Source: an uncultured Bacteroidales bacterium
GTDB taxonomy: Bacteria; Bacteroidota; Bacteroidia; Bacteroidales; UBA932
Assembly: GCA_900316525.1 (NCBI GenBank)
Contig: ONDF01000030.1
Coordinates: 1-57,860, forward strand
Reading direction: 5' to 3'
DNA length: 57,860 nt
Each line of letters opens with the position of its first letter. Positions within the stretch are counted from its first letter, which is position 1. Positions 18,252-25,844 of this stretch are shown here, in pieces. The translations under genes and the position numbers were made by a program. Under the pieces are notes generated by a model. That model was given only the letters and a program-made list of their open reading frames with translations, made no database searches and had not been told where the DNA came from.

Positions 18252-20501
18252 CTAAAGAGCCCCGATAGCGGTATCGATCTCCCCGATCCGCTCGGTGATG
18301 GCGTTTTTCATCCGCTCTACAGCATCCATGAAATCCATCGCCTGGTCACCATTGGCCGTAACGGCGCTTGAGATGCTGGTACCTCCATCACCATATTTAA
18401 TCGGCCACTTAGTATGGTTTGCACTCTCTACAGGCTCGATAAAAGCGGCTTGGGCGTCAACATAAGCACCCAGGGTTTCAAACTCGGGCTTCAAGGCAAC
18501 CCAGCGCTCCACGAGTTTGGCAACAAAGACAGGGTCCTTGAAAAATCCCTGATAGGTGGTGTTTTTACCATAAAACAGACAGTTCTCAATCAAGAAACCA
18601 GTCTTACCAGGAACAAACGTGCCCCAGTCGAAATCCCAGACAGGTCCGGCATACATCTTTCCGTCGCTCTTGCGGTGGTACATATAGCAACTCTTCGGAT
18701 GATTGGGCTCCACATTGGTGCACAGCGAATGGACGAGGAACCAGTCACAGAAAGAATCAAGGTCGGCAACCGCGGCGCTTTCCTTCGCTGCTATCTTCTG
18801 GGCAAATACCTCAATCATAGGTTTTGCTTCTGCTGTGATTCTTTCTTTAAAAGCTTCAGCAGTTTCTCCATCTTCGGCCTCCGGATACTTTACCTCAAAG
18901 GGAATTTGGGTTTGGGGGGTGTAATTAGGGGTGTTATAATAGGTATACTGCGAATTCGGACGATATCCGTAATCGACCTTGAAATGCCATTCGGACGTGT
19001 CACTCATATCCATCGTAAACAGGTAATCTACAGTCTTCGGATTCAGACGGCCGTCTTCCACTTCGATTTTCTCGCAAAGATAGTAAAGTCCATTATACTG
19101 ATCATTCAGATACAGTTCTACAAACATGCCGTTGGGCACCCATTCCATACTGGTACGGCGAGCCGCCTCAAGGGCGACGGCATTGCGCAGGTTCGTCCGG
19201 TCCATCCAGTTGGCAAGGAGAATGTATTTCTTGCTTTTGTTTTTGCTCTTGCCCAGCAGGTTCTGCTTCTTGTCGAATTTGAGGTAATAGGGCTTTTTGG
19301 GGAAATTTGTCCACGTCGTGTTTCCGCGACCGCGGATCGTTGCAGTACTCTCCTCATAGAGGACCTTTCCATCATCACGGTTGACAAACGTCGCCTTGGT
19401 CGTAATCCATGTGGTTTTGTCATTAATGTCCGAGACTTTCGCCCCGATATAAAGTTTCGGCACAGAAGTCAAAGTGGAAGGAAGTATCACTTCAGGACTC
19501 GTGAGAGTGGCAGAGAATGTCGTAACACCACCTTCCTTGAAATTAATCGTGGCTCCCCGGCGCTTTAAATCGATATCTCTGGTAACCGTATTGATTTTGC
19601 CCTTATTTGAAAGCGTATTTATGGATAAGGTGACCCAATCGTTCGCCGTACCGGCGAGCACCCGGAGCCAAATAGTCACGCTGCCATTTAAGGCGACCAA
19701 CGGAGTTCCTTCTACTGTGTCCGTTTGCTTGTTTTTCGTTGCATAACAGAATTCGATCTGTTTCCCGGTTTCCGTACTGCTCCACGCTCGGGTTTCGGCG
19801 TCATAAAGGATTTCTCCGCCGCAATCATACCCCAAGTCCAGGGTGCCACCCATGATTATGGTCCCCTCCTCTAAACCGGTAACGACCAACTTGAGGACAG
19901 TTCCCACCCGTTTGAAAGTCAGGTCGAAATCCTCCGGACGGGCATCCAGGGTCTCCTGAAGGGAAACCAGCAAATCCGCGGCGCCGTCGAAACTCCCCGC
20001 TCCGGGACGCTGTGAAAGAGGCAAGGTCAGTGGCAGCTTAACGGTGCTGCCCGTTTCATCCCACTCGGCGACTTTCCCTGCAGGCATTGCCTCCGCGGGA
20101 TAATAAGCGACGTAGTGCAGGTCGTCTCCTGCTTCGCGGTCGCTGAGTTCCATTGAGAAACGGGCTGTCTCGCACGACTCCAACAACGGCTTGGATTGGA
20201 CCGATTGCACGATATCGCCCGTGACCGAAGGATCCACTTCCACAAGGGAGATGAAATCCCCTTTCTCCCAAAGGAAAGAATACTGACGGGCTTCGTCGTC
20301 ATGATAGACGGAAGTACGTGTTTCATCCGACTTCCAAAGAGCGGTCACGAAAACTTGCTTGAGGGGGGTCGGCTCGTCCACCTTCTCTTCCTTCGTTTCC
20401 TTTTCCGGCTCCAGCATTTCTTCCTGGAACAGTTCCTGCTGGCAAGACCAGATACCGGCGAGTGCCAGAAGCATGCCCACGATTGACGTTCTCGTTTTCA
20501 T
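18252..20501 (-). CDS. Lipoprotein with N-terminal fimbrillin-like region and C-terminal CotH kinase-like domain
   Basis: A 749-residue lipoprotein (signal MKTRTSIVGMLLALAGIWSC, lipobox GIWSC). Residues 50-330 have the fimbrillin/Mfa-like layout: ETRTSVYHDDEARQYSFLW, then GDFISL, and VAYYPAEAMPAG. Residues about 380-740 are a CotH-type domain: IRGRGNTTWTNFPKKPYYLK, KYILLANWMDRTNLRN, and AGPVWDFDWG, where the Asp pair would bind metal in the atypical kinase fold. CotH proteins phosphorylate spore-coat proteins in Bacillus; substrates in Bacteroidota are not known to me. Its ATG overlaps the stop of a 45-codon ORF (TAATG). A second CotH protein lies at 34861-36483. Confidence 0.88.
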   Translation of the reverse strand: MKTRTSIVGMLLALAGIWSCQQELFQEEMLEPEKETKEEKVDEPTPLKQVFVTALWKSDETRTSVYHDDEARQYSFLWEKGDFISLVEVDPSVTGDIVQSVQSKPLLESCETARFSMELSDREAGDDLHYVAYYPAEAMPAGKVAEWDETGSTVKLPLTLPLSQRPGAGSFDGAADLLVSLQETLDARPEDFDLTFKRVGTVLKLVVTGLEEGTIIMGGTLDLGYDCGGEILYDAETRAWSSTETGKQIEFCYATKNKQTDTVEGTPLVALNGSVTIWLRVLAGTANDWVTLSINTLSNKGKINTVTRDIDLKRRGATINFKEGGVTTFSATLTSPEVILPSTLTSVPKLYIGAKVSDINDKTTWITTKATFVNRDDGKVLYEESTATIRGRGNTTWTNFPKKPYYLKFDKKQNLLGKSKNKSKKYILLANWMDRTNLRNAVALEAARRTSMEWVPNGMFVELYLNDQYNGLYYLCEKIEVEDGRLNPKTVDYLFTMDMSDTSEWHFKVDYGYRPNSQYTYYNTPNYTPQTQIPFEVKYPEAEDGETAEAFKERITAEAKPMIEVFAQKIAAKESAAVADLDSFCDWFLVHSLCTNVEPNHPKSCYMYHRKSDGKMYAGPVWDFDWGTFVPGKTGFLIENCLFYGKNTTYQGFFKDPVFVAKLVERWVALKPEFETLGAYVDAQAAFIEPVESANHTKWPIKYGDGGTSISSAVTANGDQAMDFMDAVERMKNAITERIGEIDTAIGAL

Positions 20502-20638
20502 TAGAATGATCCTCCATTTTCTACATCGTCGTCCGATACATTTCCTCCGGGGGTTCCTCCGCCGTAACCACAGATTTCCTCGTAAGGTGACATCTCTATC
20601 GTCTCCGCTTCAGGCGCGCAATACAGTTTTAACTTCAT
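20501..20638 (-). CDS. 45-residue small protein translationally coupled to cotH
   Basis: An ATG at 20638 opens a 45-codon frame whose TAA shares its last base with the ATG of the CotH lipoprotein gene. The peptide begins MKLKLYCAPEAETIEMSPY, continues EEICGYGGGTPGGN, and ends in an acidic tail with GGSF. The pattern (basic start, aromatic-x-x-Pro-Glu, hydrophobic strand, Cys-Gly, Gly-rich and acidic tail) is common in short Bacteroidales ORFs placed before fimbrillin-like genes, as I recall them; the 41-residue ORF at 4119-4244 is a looser member. No signal peptide is present. Function unknown. Its coupling to a kinase-like gene makes a substrate or leader role conceivable (inference). Confidence 0.6.
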   Translation of the reverse strand: MKLKLYCAPEAETIEMSPYEEICGYGGGTPGGNVSDDDVENGGSF

Positions 20639-20793
20639 AGGCCAATCACTGTCGATTATCGTATACTCAATACTAAAAAGTCCTAAAAACGCCCATTCGT
20701 AACCAGGCGCTATTTTAGGACTACAAAAATAAATTATTAATTCCTATTATACAACACGCTCTATATCAAAAGGATGTTTCCCTCCGGAGACAA

Positions 20794-20835
20794 AGAAAAA
20801 AATACGGGGGCGGACCAACTGGTCCTTCCCCCGTA
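20794..20835 (-). terminator. Rho-independent terminator of the phosphopantetheinyl transferase gene
   Basis: A long hairpin, outer stem tacggggg / cccccgta (20803-20810, 20828-20835) and inner ggacc / ggtcc, is followed on the minus strand by a run of T (20794-20802 as A on the plus strand). Confidence 0.85.
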
Positions 20836-20855
20836 AAAGGTTATTCCACAAGCGT

Positions 20856-21494
20856 TTATTCCCCCACGACCCACACGAGGACGTGGCGGTCGAAAGTGAT
20901 GTATTCGAGGTCGAACTCCTCTTCTTCGTCTTTCTTGCTGGTGAAGGTGGCCTCGAGCTCGCCTTCGCCGCGGGGGCGGAAGCGCTCGATCTCGATCTGC
21001 TCGGCGAAATCCACGTTGTAGCGGCTCAGGAGCTTGAAAACGGCTTCCTTGGCGCACCAGTAGATGGCGAGCTGCTCGTTGCGCTTGTCGTCCTCCAGGT
21101 CGTCGATCTCGTCCTCGGAGAGGGCCTTCTTCTCCACGGCGGAGAAGTCGCGGTCCAGGGACTCGATGTCGATGCCCACGTTCTCTTCCTCGTGCAGGAT
21201 CACGGCCACGTATTTTTCGGTATGGGTGATGGAGATGTTCACCGGGTTGTTCTCCAGGTAGGGCTTGCCGTTGTCGTGGTGGCTCAGGTACACCTTGTCG
21301 TCGAACAGCGTGTTGAGGAGGGCGCGCACGGCCAGGCGCTGCTTCCGCAGGGATTCGCTGCGGATGAACGAGATCTCCTCCATCTCGTCGCTGGGGGTGG
21401 AGCTGAGTTCCTTGAGCTCCTCTTCGGTTTCCGTGATCTGCCAGACGCCGATCACCGCTTCATTTTCAAGTTCCTTCTTAAGATATAGTCCCAT
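20856..21494 (-). CDS. 4'-phosphopantetheinyl transferase superfamily protein
   Basis: A 212-residue Sfp-type transferase, which moves phosphopantetheine from coenzyme A to a serine of a carrier protein. The core motifs are present: NISITHTEKYVAVIL, VGIDIE with Asp109 and Glu111 as magnesium ligands, and YWCAKEAVFKLL with Glu150 and Lys154. The N-terminal half carries RLAVRALLNTLF, typical of the pseudo-dimeric Sfp fold, and a KPYLENNP motif. The C-terminus is strongly acidic (KKDEEEEFDLE). The gene is alone, followed by a strong terminator and preceded by a leader of about 160 bases that may form a structured RNA. The carrier protein partner cannot be inferred here. Confidence 0.92.
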   Translation of the reverse strand: MGLYLKKELENEAVIGVWQITETEEELKELSSTPSDEMEEISFIRSESLRKQRLAVRALLNTLFDDKVYLSHHDNGKPYLENNPVNISITHTEKYVAVILHEEENVGIDIESLDRDFSAVEKKALSEDEIDDLEDDKRNEQLAIYWCAKEAVFKLLSRYNVDFAEQIEIERFRPRGEGELEATFTSKKDEEEEFDLEYITFDRHVLVWVVGE

Positions 21495-21519
21495 TTAAAA
21501 GTTGATTTGAACAAGATAC

Positions 21520-21655
21520 GAAACCACGCCCGGGGCCCCTAGAGGTCCGGGTGTTCCAGTATGTAAGTGCGTCGCAACGGAGGTTCGTCAGAACTGACGA
21601 CCCCTAGAATTGTCGAGACGGGACTGGGAGGCTCCATATAGCTTGTTACCAATTA
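21520..21655 (-). ncRNA. Candidate structured RNA or structured 5' leader
   Basis: Between the divergent promoter at 21662-21669 and the transferase gene lies a GC-rich block with nested complementarity: ttccagt (21554-21560) with actggga (21623-21629), cgtc (21570-21573) with gacg (21617-21620), gcaa with ttgt, and an apical stem cgtca-gaac-tgacg (21586-21599). Together these make a long irregular hairpin with internal bulges over about 21542-21635. A second hairpin (cccgg ... ccggg) follows at about 21528-21551. The shape recalls 6S-type RNA, but no conserved sequence was checked. It could equally be a leader controlling the transferase gene. Confidence 0.4.
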
Positions 21656-21661
21656 ACTCCG

Positions 21662-21708
21662 CAAAGATAATCTTTTTTTATAAAAACTAATAATTTTTCG
21701 TATCTTTG
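21662..21708. promoter_or_regulatory. Divergent promoters (structured leader and mdh)
   Basis: TATCTTTG on the minus strand (21662-21669) points to the structured block and the phosphopantetheinyl transferase gene. TATCTTTG on the plus strand (21701-21708) points to mdh and lies 28 bases before its ATG. The 31 bases between them are almost pure A/T. Confidence 0.75.
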
Positions 21709-21736
21709 CACGCTATTTCAAAACGAACGTATTCTT

Positions 21737-22762
21737 ATGGCTACTGGTAATTTTCTTACGGATGAAAAACTTCTGATCGTCGGCGCCGGCGGTATGATCG
21801 GCTCCAATATGGCCCTGATCGCTGCCATGCTGCGGCTGACACCGAACGTCTGCCTTTACGATGTGTACGAGCCCGGTAACAACGGCGTCCTTCTCGAGAT
21901 GCAGCACAGCGCTTTCCCGCGCATGCGGTTCATCGCCACGACGGACCCGAAGGAAGCCTTCACCGGCGCAAAGTACATCGTCTCCTCCGGCGGTGCTCCC
22001 CGTAAGGAAGGCATGACCCGTGAAGACCTGCTGAAAGGCAACTGCGAAATCGCCGCCGGCCTCGGCGAAAATATCCGCAAGTACTGTCCGGAAGTCAAGC
22101 ACGTGATGATCATCTTCAACCCGGCTGACGTCACGGCCCTCACCGTCCTCATCCACTCCGGCCTCCGTCCGTGCCGGGTGTCCTCCCTGGCCGCCCTCGA
22201 CAGCACGCGTCTGCAGACCAACCTCGCGAAGGAGTTCGGCGTCCGCCAGTCCGACGTGGAGAACGCCTTCACCTACGGCGGTCACGGCGAGTCCATGGCG
22301 GTGTTCATGTCCAAGGCCACCATCTGCGGCACCCCGATCGCCCGGATGGGCCTGACCAAGGAACGCATCGAGGCCATCAAGCACGACACCATCCAGGGTG
22401 GCGCCGAGATCATCAAGCTGCGCGGCCGCAGCTCCATCCAGAGCCCGGCCCTCCTGTCCATCAAGGCCATCGAGGCCGCGATGCCGGGCGGCGACCAGTT
22501 CCCCTGGCCTTCCGGCACCTATGTGGACACGCACGAGTTCAGCCACGTGTTCATGGCGATGCCTACCTTCATGGACGCCACCGGCATCCACTACACGATG
22601 CCCGAAGGCAACAAGGAGGAGATGGCGGACCTCAAGGCCTCTTACGAGCACCTGGTGGACCTGCGCGACCAGATCATCGAGCTGGGCATCATCCCGCCGG
22701 TAGACGAGTGGCACAAGATGAACCCGTACCTCTGGAACCGTCGTCTGCCCCGCATGAAATAA
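21737..22762 (+). CDS. mdh: Malate dehydrogenase
   Basis: A 341-residue NAD-dependent dehydrogenase of the lactate/malate superfamily, interconverting malate and oxaloacetate. The Rossmann motif GAGGMIG lies at residues 16-22, an acidic residue ends the second strand (LYDVYEP, NAD preference), the mobile loop GGAPRKEGMTR supplies Arg89 and Arg95, LDSTR (154-158) holds the Asp of the relay, and GGHGES places the catalytic His at 183. The usual NPVD motif reads NPAD. In Bacteroidales the enzyme serves the reductive branch to succinate during fermentation. The gene is monocistronic, with a strong promoter and a terminator. Confidence 0.95.
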   Translation: MATGNFLTDEKLLIVGAGGMIGSNMALIAAMLRLTPNVCLYDVYEPGNNGVLLEMQHSAFPRMRFIATTDPKEAFTGAKYIVSSGGAPRKEGMTREDLLKGNCEIAAGLGENIRKYCPEVKHVMIIFNPADVTALTVLIHSGLRPCRVSSLAALDSTRLQTNLAKEFGVRQSDVENAFTYGGHGESMAVFMSKATICGTPIARMGLTKERIEAIKHDTIQGGAEIIKLRGRSSIQSPALLSIKAIEAAMPGGDQFPWPSGTYVDTHEFSHVFMAMPTFMDATGIHYTMPEGNKEEMADLKASYEHLVDLRDQIIELGIIPPVDEWHKMNPYLWNRRLPRMK

Positions 22763-22781
22763 GGCGGCTTGCTATCTGACA

Positions 22782-22815
22782 AAAGACCCTGGCGCAGTTC
22801 GCCAGGGTCTTTTTG
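22782..22815. terminator. Bidirectional terminator between mdh and nrdG
   Basis: A 13-bp stem aaagaccctggcg / cgccagggtcttt with a 5-base loop, followed by T on the plus strand and by a T run on the minus strand. It separates the convergent mdh and nrdG genes. Confidence 0.9.
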
Positions 22816-22817
22816 TT

Positions 22818-23324
22818 TTATCGCAACTTTTCCAGCGGCACCGTGCCGGGAATCACGTCCTCCGGCGGCTCGCCGTGCAGATAGATGATCCGCTGGTTGG
22901 GGCTGCCGCGGAACAGGAGCTCCGTGTCGCGCTGCTCCAGGATGAAGGGACCGTCCACGAGGACGTCCAGCCAGGGAAGCATCTGCGCGAGGGACGAATC
23001 GGCCTGGATCTCCTCCAGGGTGAAGCCGGTCCAGCACCAGATGGTCTTCGTGGTCTCCTGCTTGATGCGGCGGGCGAGCTCCGTGAAGGCTTCCACCTGA
23101 TAGAAGGGGTCGCCGCCGGAGAAGCTCACGTTGGACATGGAATCGGCCTTGATCTTCGCGAGGATGTCGTCGACCTCCATCCATTCCCCTGCGTTAAAGT
23201 CCCAGGACTGCGGGTTGTGGCATCCCTTGCAGGCATGCTTGCATCCAGCACAATAGACGGACGTCCGGAAACCCGGGCCGTCCGCCATTGTCTGTTCAAG
23301 AATCTTGAGTACCCTGATCCGCAT
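22818..23324 (-). CDS. nrdG: Anaerobic ribonucleoside-triphosphate reductase activating protein
   Basis: A 168-residue radical-SAM enzyme that installs the glycyl radical on NrdD. The cluster motif CKHACKGC (C-x3-C-x2-C) is preceded by another Cys, and the SAM-binding SFSGGDPFYQ and WCWTGFTLEEI segments are typical of NrdG. The start at 23324 shares a base with the nrdD stop (TAATG), and the long open frame upstream overlaps nrdD in another frame. The two genes are coupled in order nrdD-nrdG. Confidence 0.95.
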   Translation of the reverse strand: MRIRVLKILEQTMADGPGFRTSVYCAGCKHACKGCHNPQSWDFNAGEWMEVDDILAKIKADSMSNVSFSGGDPFYQVEAFTELARRIKQETTKTIWCWTGFTLEEIQADSSLAQMLPWLDVLVDGPFILEQRDTELLFRGSPNQRIIYLHGEPPEDVIPGTVPLEKLR

Positions 23325-25534
23325 TATTCGTGAATCACGCGGTCGTGGAGCTCGGCCAGCTTGCCGGAGTTCCAGCGGTTGGTGGTGCCCACCAGGTAGC
23401 CGGTGATGCGCTGCAGGGTGTCGATGTGATGGCCGTGGCAGTGCGGGCATTCGTGGAGGTCCTTCTCGGCGTTCTCGAAACCGCAGTCCAGGCAGCGGTT
23501 GCGGTTGTGGTTCACGGAGCCGTAGCCGATGTCGTACTTGTCCATCAGGTCCACGATCTGCATGATGGCCTCCGGGTTGTGGGTGGCGTCGCCGTCGATC
23601 TCCACGTAGAAGATGTGGCCGGCGTTCTCGTACTTGTGGTACGGGCCCTCGATCTTCGCCTTGTGCTCCGGGGTGCACTTGTAGTACACGGGGATGTGGC
23701 TGGAGTTCGTGTAGTAGTCCTTGTCCGTGATGCCCGGGAGGATGCCGAAGGTCTTCTTATCGCGCTTGGTGAACTTGCCGGAGAGGCCTTCCGCCGGCGT
23801 GGCGAGGAAGGTGAAGTTGTGCTGGTAGGTCTCGGCGAAGCCGTTGATCTTCTCCGCCATGTGGGAGATGATCCGCAGACCCAGCTCCTGCGCCTCTTCG
23901 CTCTCGCCGTGGTGCTTGCCGCAAAGGGCGATCAGGCACTCCGCGAGGCCGATGAAGCCGATGGAGAGGGTGCCCTGGTTGATGACGGACTCGATGGAGT
24001 CGTTCTCGTCGAGCTTCTCGGAGCCCAGCCAGAGGCCGTTCATCAGCAGCGGGAACTGCTTCTTGAGGGCGGTCTTCTGGAAGTCGAAGCGCTCGTTCAG
24101 CTGGCGGGCGGCGATCTCCAGGGCCCAGTCGAGCTTCTGGAAGAACTTCTGGATGCGGAGGTTCTTGTCCTGTTCCTCCTGCATCGCCTCGATGCCCAGC
24201 TTCACGATGTTGATCGTGGTGAAGGACAGGTTGCCGCGGCCGATGGAGGTCTTGGGGCCGAACTTGTTGCCGTACACGCGGGTGCGGCAGCCCATCGTGG
24301 CGACCTCGTGCTCGAAGCGGCGGGGATCGTCCGGTTTCCAGGCGTCGTCCTGGTTGTAGGAGGCATCCAGGTTCAGGAAGTTCGGGAAGAACCGGCGGGC
24401 GCTCACCTTGCAGGCGAAGCGGTACAGGTCGTAGTTGCGGTCGCCCGGGAGGTAGCTCACGCCCCGCTTCTTCTTCCAGATCTGGATCGGGAAGATGGCG
24501 GTGGAGCCGTTGCCCACGCCCTCGTAGGTGGTGTTCAGGATCTCGCGGATGATGCAGCGGCCCTCGGCGGAGGTGTCGGTGCCGTAGTTGATGGAGGAGA
24601 AGACCACCTGGTTGCCGCCGCGGCTGTGGATGGTGTTCATGTTGTGCACGAACGCCTCCATGGCCTGGTGGACACGGCCCACGGTCTGGTTGATGGCGTG
24701 CTGGAAAGCGCGGTCGCGGCCCTGCAGGCCGATGAGGTCACGCTTGATGTAGTCGTCGATCTCCGCCTTCTTGAGGTCGCTGAAGTCGGTGTTGAACATG
24801 TCGCTGACCTGGTCCACCTCTTCCTCGAAGGTCTTGCGCACGAACGGGGCGAGATAGAAGTCGAAGGCCGGGATGGCCTGGCCGCCGTGCATCTCGTTCT
24901 GCACCGTCTCCATGGAGATGCACGCGAGGACGGACGCCGTCTCGATGCGCTTCGCCGGGCGGGACTCGCCGTGGCCGGCCTTGAGGCCGTGCTCGAGGAT
25001 CAGGTCCAGGGGGTGCTGGATGCAGGTGAGGGACTTCGTGGGATAGTAGTCCTTGTCGTGGATGTGGATGTAGTTCTTGGCGACGGCCTCGCGGACCGGG
25101 TCGGAAAGGAGGCACTCGTCCACGTAGCTCTTCGTGGCCTCGGAGGCGAACTTCATCATCATGCCGGCGGGCGTGTCGGCGTTCATGTTCGCGTTCTCGC
25201 GGGTGATGTCGTTCACCTGGGCGTCGATGATGGTCTGGAAGATCTCGTTGGTCTTCGCCTTGCGGGCCATGTTCCGCTTGTTGCGGTAGCGGATGTACTC
25301 CTTCGCCACTTCCTGGCGGGGGCTGTTCATCAGCTGGTTCTCCACGACGTCCTGGATCTCCTCCACGGTCATCTCCTCCTTCTCGAGGGTGGAGATCGCG
25401 TGGGCGATCTGGGCGGCGAGCACGATGTCTTCACCGGCTTCGGTGACATCCATCGCCTTGAGGATGGCGGCTACGATTTTCTGGTTGTTGAATTCGACGC
25501 GTCTTCCGTCGCGTTTCAGTACACGTTTTACCAT
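23324..25534 (-). CDS. nrdD: Anaerobic ribonucleoside-triphosphate reductase
   Basis: A 736-residue class III ribonucleotide reductase that makes deoxynucleotides without oxygen. Residues 1-90 are an ATP-cone for allosteric control (KRVLKRDGRRVEFNNQKIV). The barrel follows, with IHIHDKDYYPTKSLTCIQHP and VVFSSINYGTD typical of NrdD. The C-terminus has the zinc site (CLDCGF ... CPHCHG) and the glycyl-radical motif RITGYLVGTTNRWN. All expected parts are present. The leader of over 100 bases carries a -7 box at 25658-25665 and, further up, an AT-rich palindrome. The window shows no class I or II reductase. Confidence 0.97.
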   Translation of the reverse strand: MVKRVLKRDGRRVEFNNQKIVAAILKAMDVTEAGEDIVLAAQIAHAISTLEKEEMTVEEIQDVVENQLMNSPRQEVAKEYIRYRNKRNMARKAKTNEIFQTIIDAQVNDITRENANMNADTPAGMMMKFASEATKSYVDECLLSDPVREAVAKNYIHIHDKDYYPTKSLTCIQHPLDLILEHGLKAGHGESRPAKRIETASVLACISMETVQNEMHGGQAIPAFDFYLAPFVRKTFEEEVDQVSDMFNTDFSDLKKAEIDDYIKRDLIGLQGRDRAFQHAINQTVGRVHQAMEAFVHNMNTIHSRGGNQVVFSSINYGTDTSAEGRCIIREILNTTYEGVGNGSTAIFPIQIWKKKRGVSYLPGDRNYDLYRFACKVSARRFFPNFLNLDASYNQDDAWKPDDPRRFEHEVATMGCRTRVYGNKFGPKTSIGRGNLSFTTINIVKLGIEAMQEEQDKNLRIQKFFQKLDWALEIAARQLNERFDFQKTALKKQFPLLMNGLWLGSEKLDENDSIESVINQGTLSIGFIGLAECLIALCGKHHGESEEAQELGLRIISHMAEKINGFAETYQHNFTFLATPAEGLSGKFTKRDKKTFGILPGITDKDYYTNSSHIPVYYKCTPEHKAKIEGPYHKYENAGHIFYVEIDGDATHNPEAIMQIVDLMDKYDIGYGSVNHNRNRCLDCGFENAEKDLHECPHCHGHHIDTLQRITGYLVGTTNRWNSGKLAELHDRVIHE

Positions 25535-25844
25535 AGCGTTATGTGTCAGTTAACGGCAGCGCCGGCGCTGTTTTCGAGGCCGGATGCCAGTAAGGTTTAT
25601 GTTTATTCTAAAGTTTCGTTTCAGGGGGTTCGGGTGTGGGGGCCAGAACCGCAGGGACAAATATAATTCATTCCCTGCAAATAAAAATAGTTTCTCCCGG
25701 AAAAAGTTATCAACAAGGGCCCGAAAACCTTGTTAATTCGTTGGTTTTCAAGCCTTTACAGAAAATTATAATTTAGAATTGTTCTAAATTGGAACTTTCT
25801 TGTTACTTCCGCGCGCAAGTTTTCAACAGGGCGCCCGGAACGCC
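25535..25844. other. Intergenic region upstream of nrdD
   Basis: About 310 bases without a gene. On the minus strand TATATTTG (25658-25665) is a possible -7 box for nrdD, giving a leader of about 120 bases that contains the palindrome cagcgcc-ggcgctg near 25565. At 25770-25790 a 21-bp AT-rich inverted repeat aatttagaa-ttg-ttctaaatt stands about 105 bases above the -7 box; it could be an operator or the weak terminator of the envC-like gene. Confidence 0.5.

Noticed and set aside
25707..25715. ttatcaaca, a possible DnaA box or origin signal
   Set aside because: A single near match without a cluster of boxes, AT-rich unwinding element or dnaA/dnaN neighbours. A similar string at 30645 is just a terminator loop.
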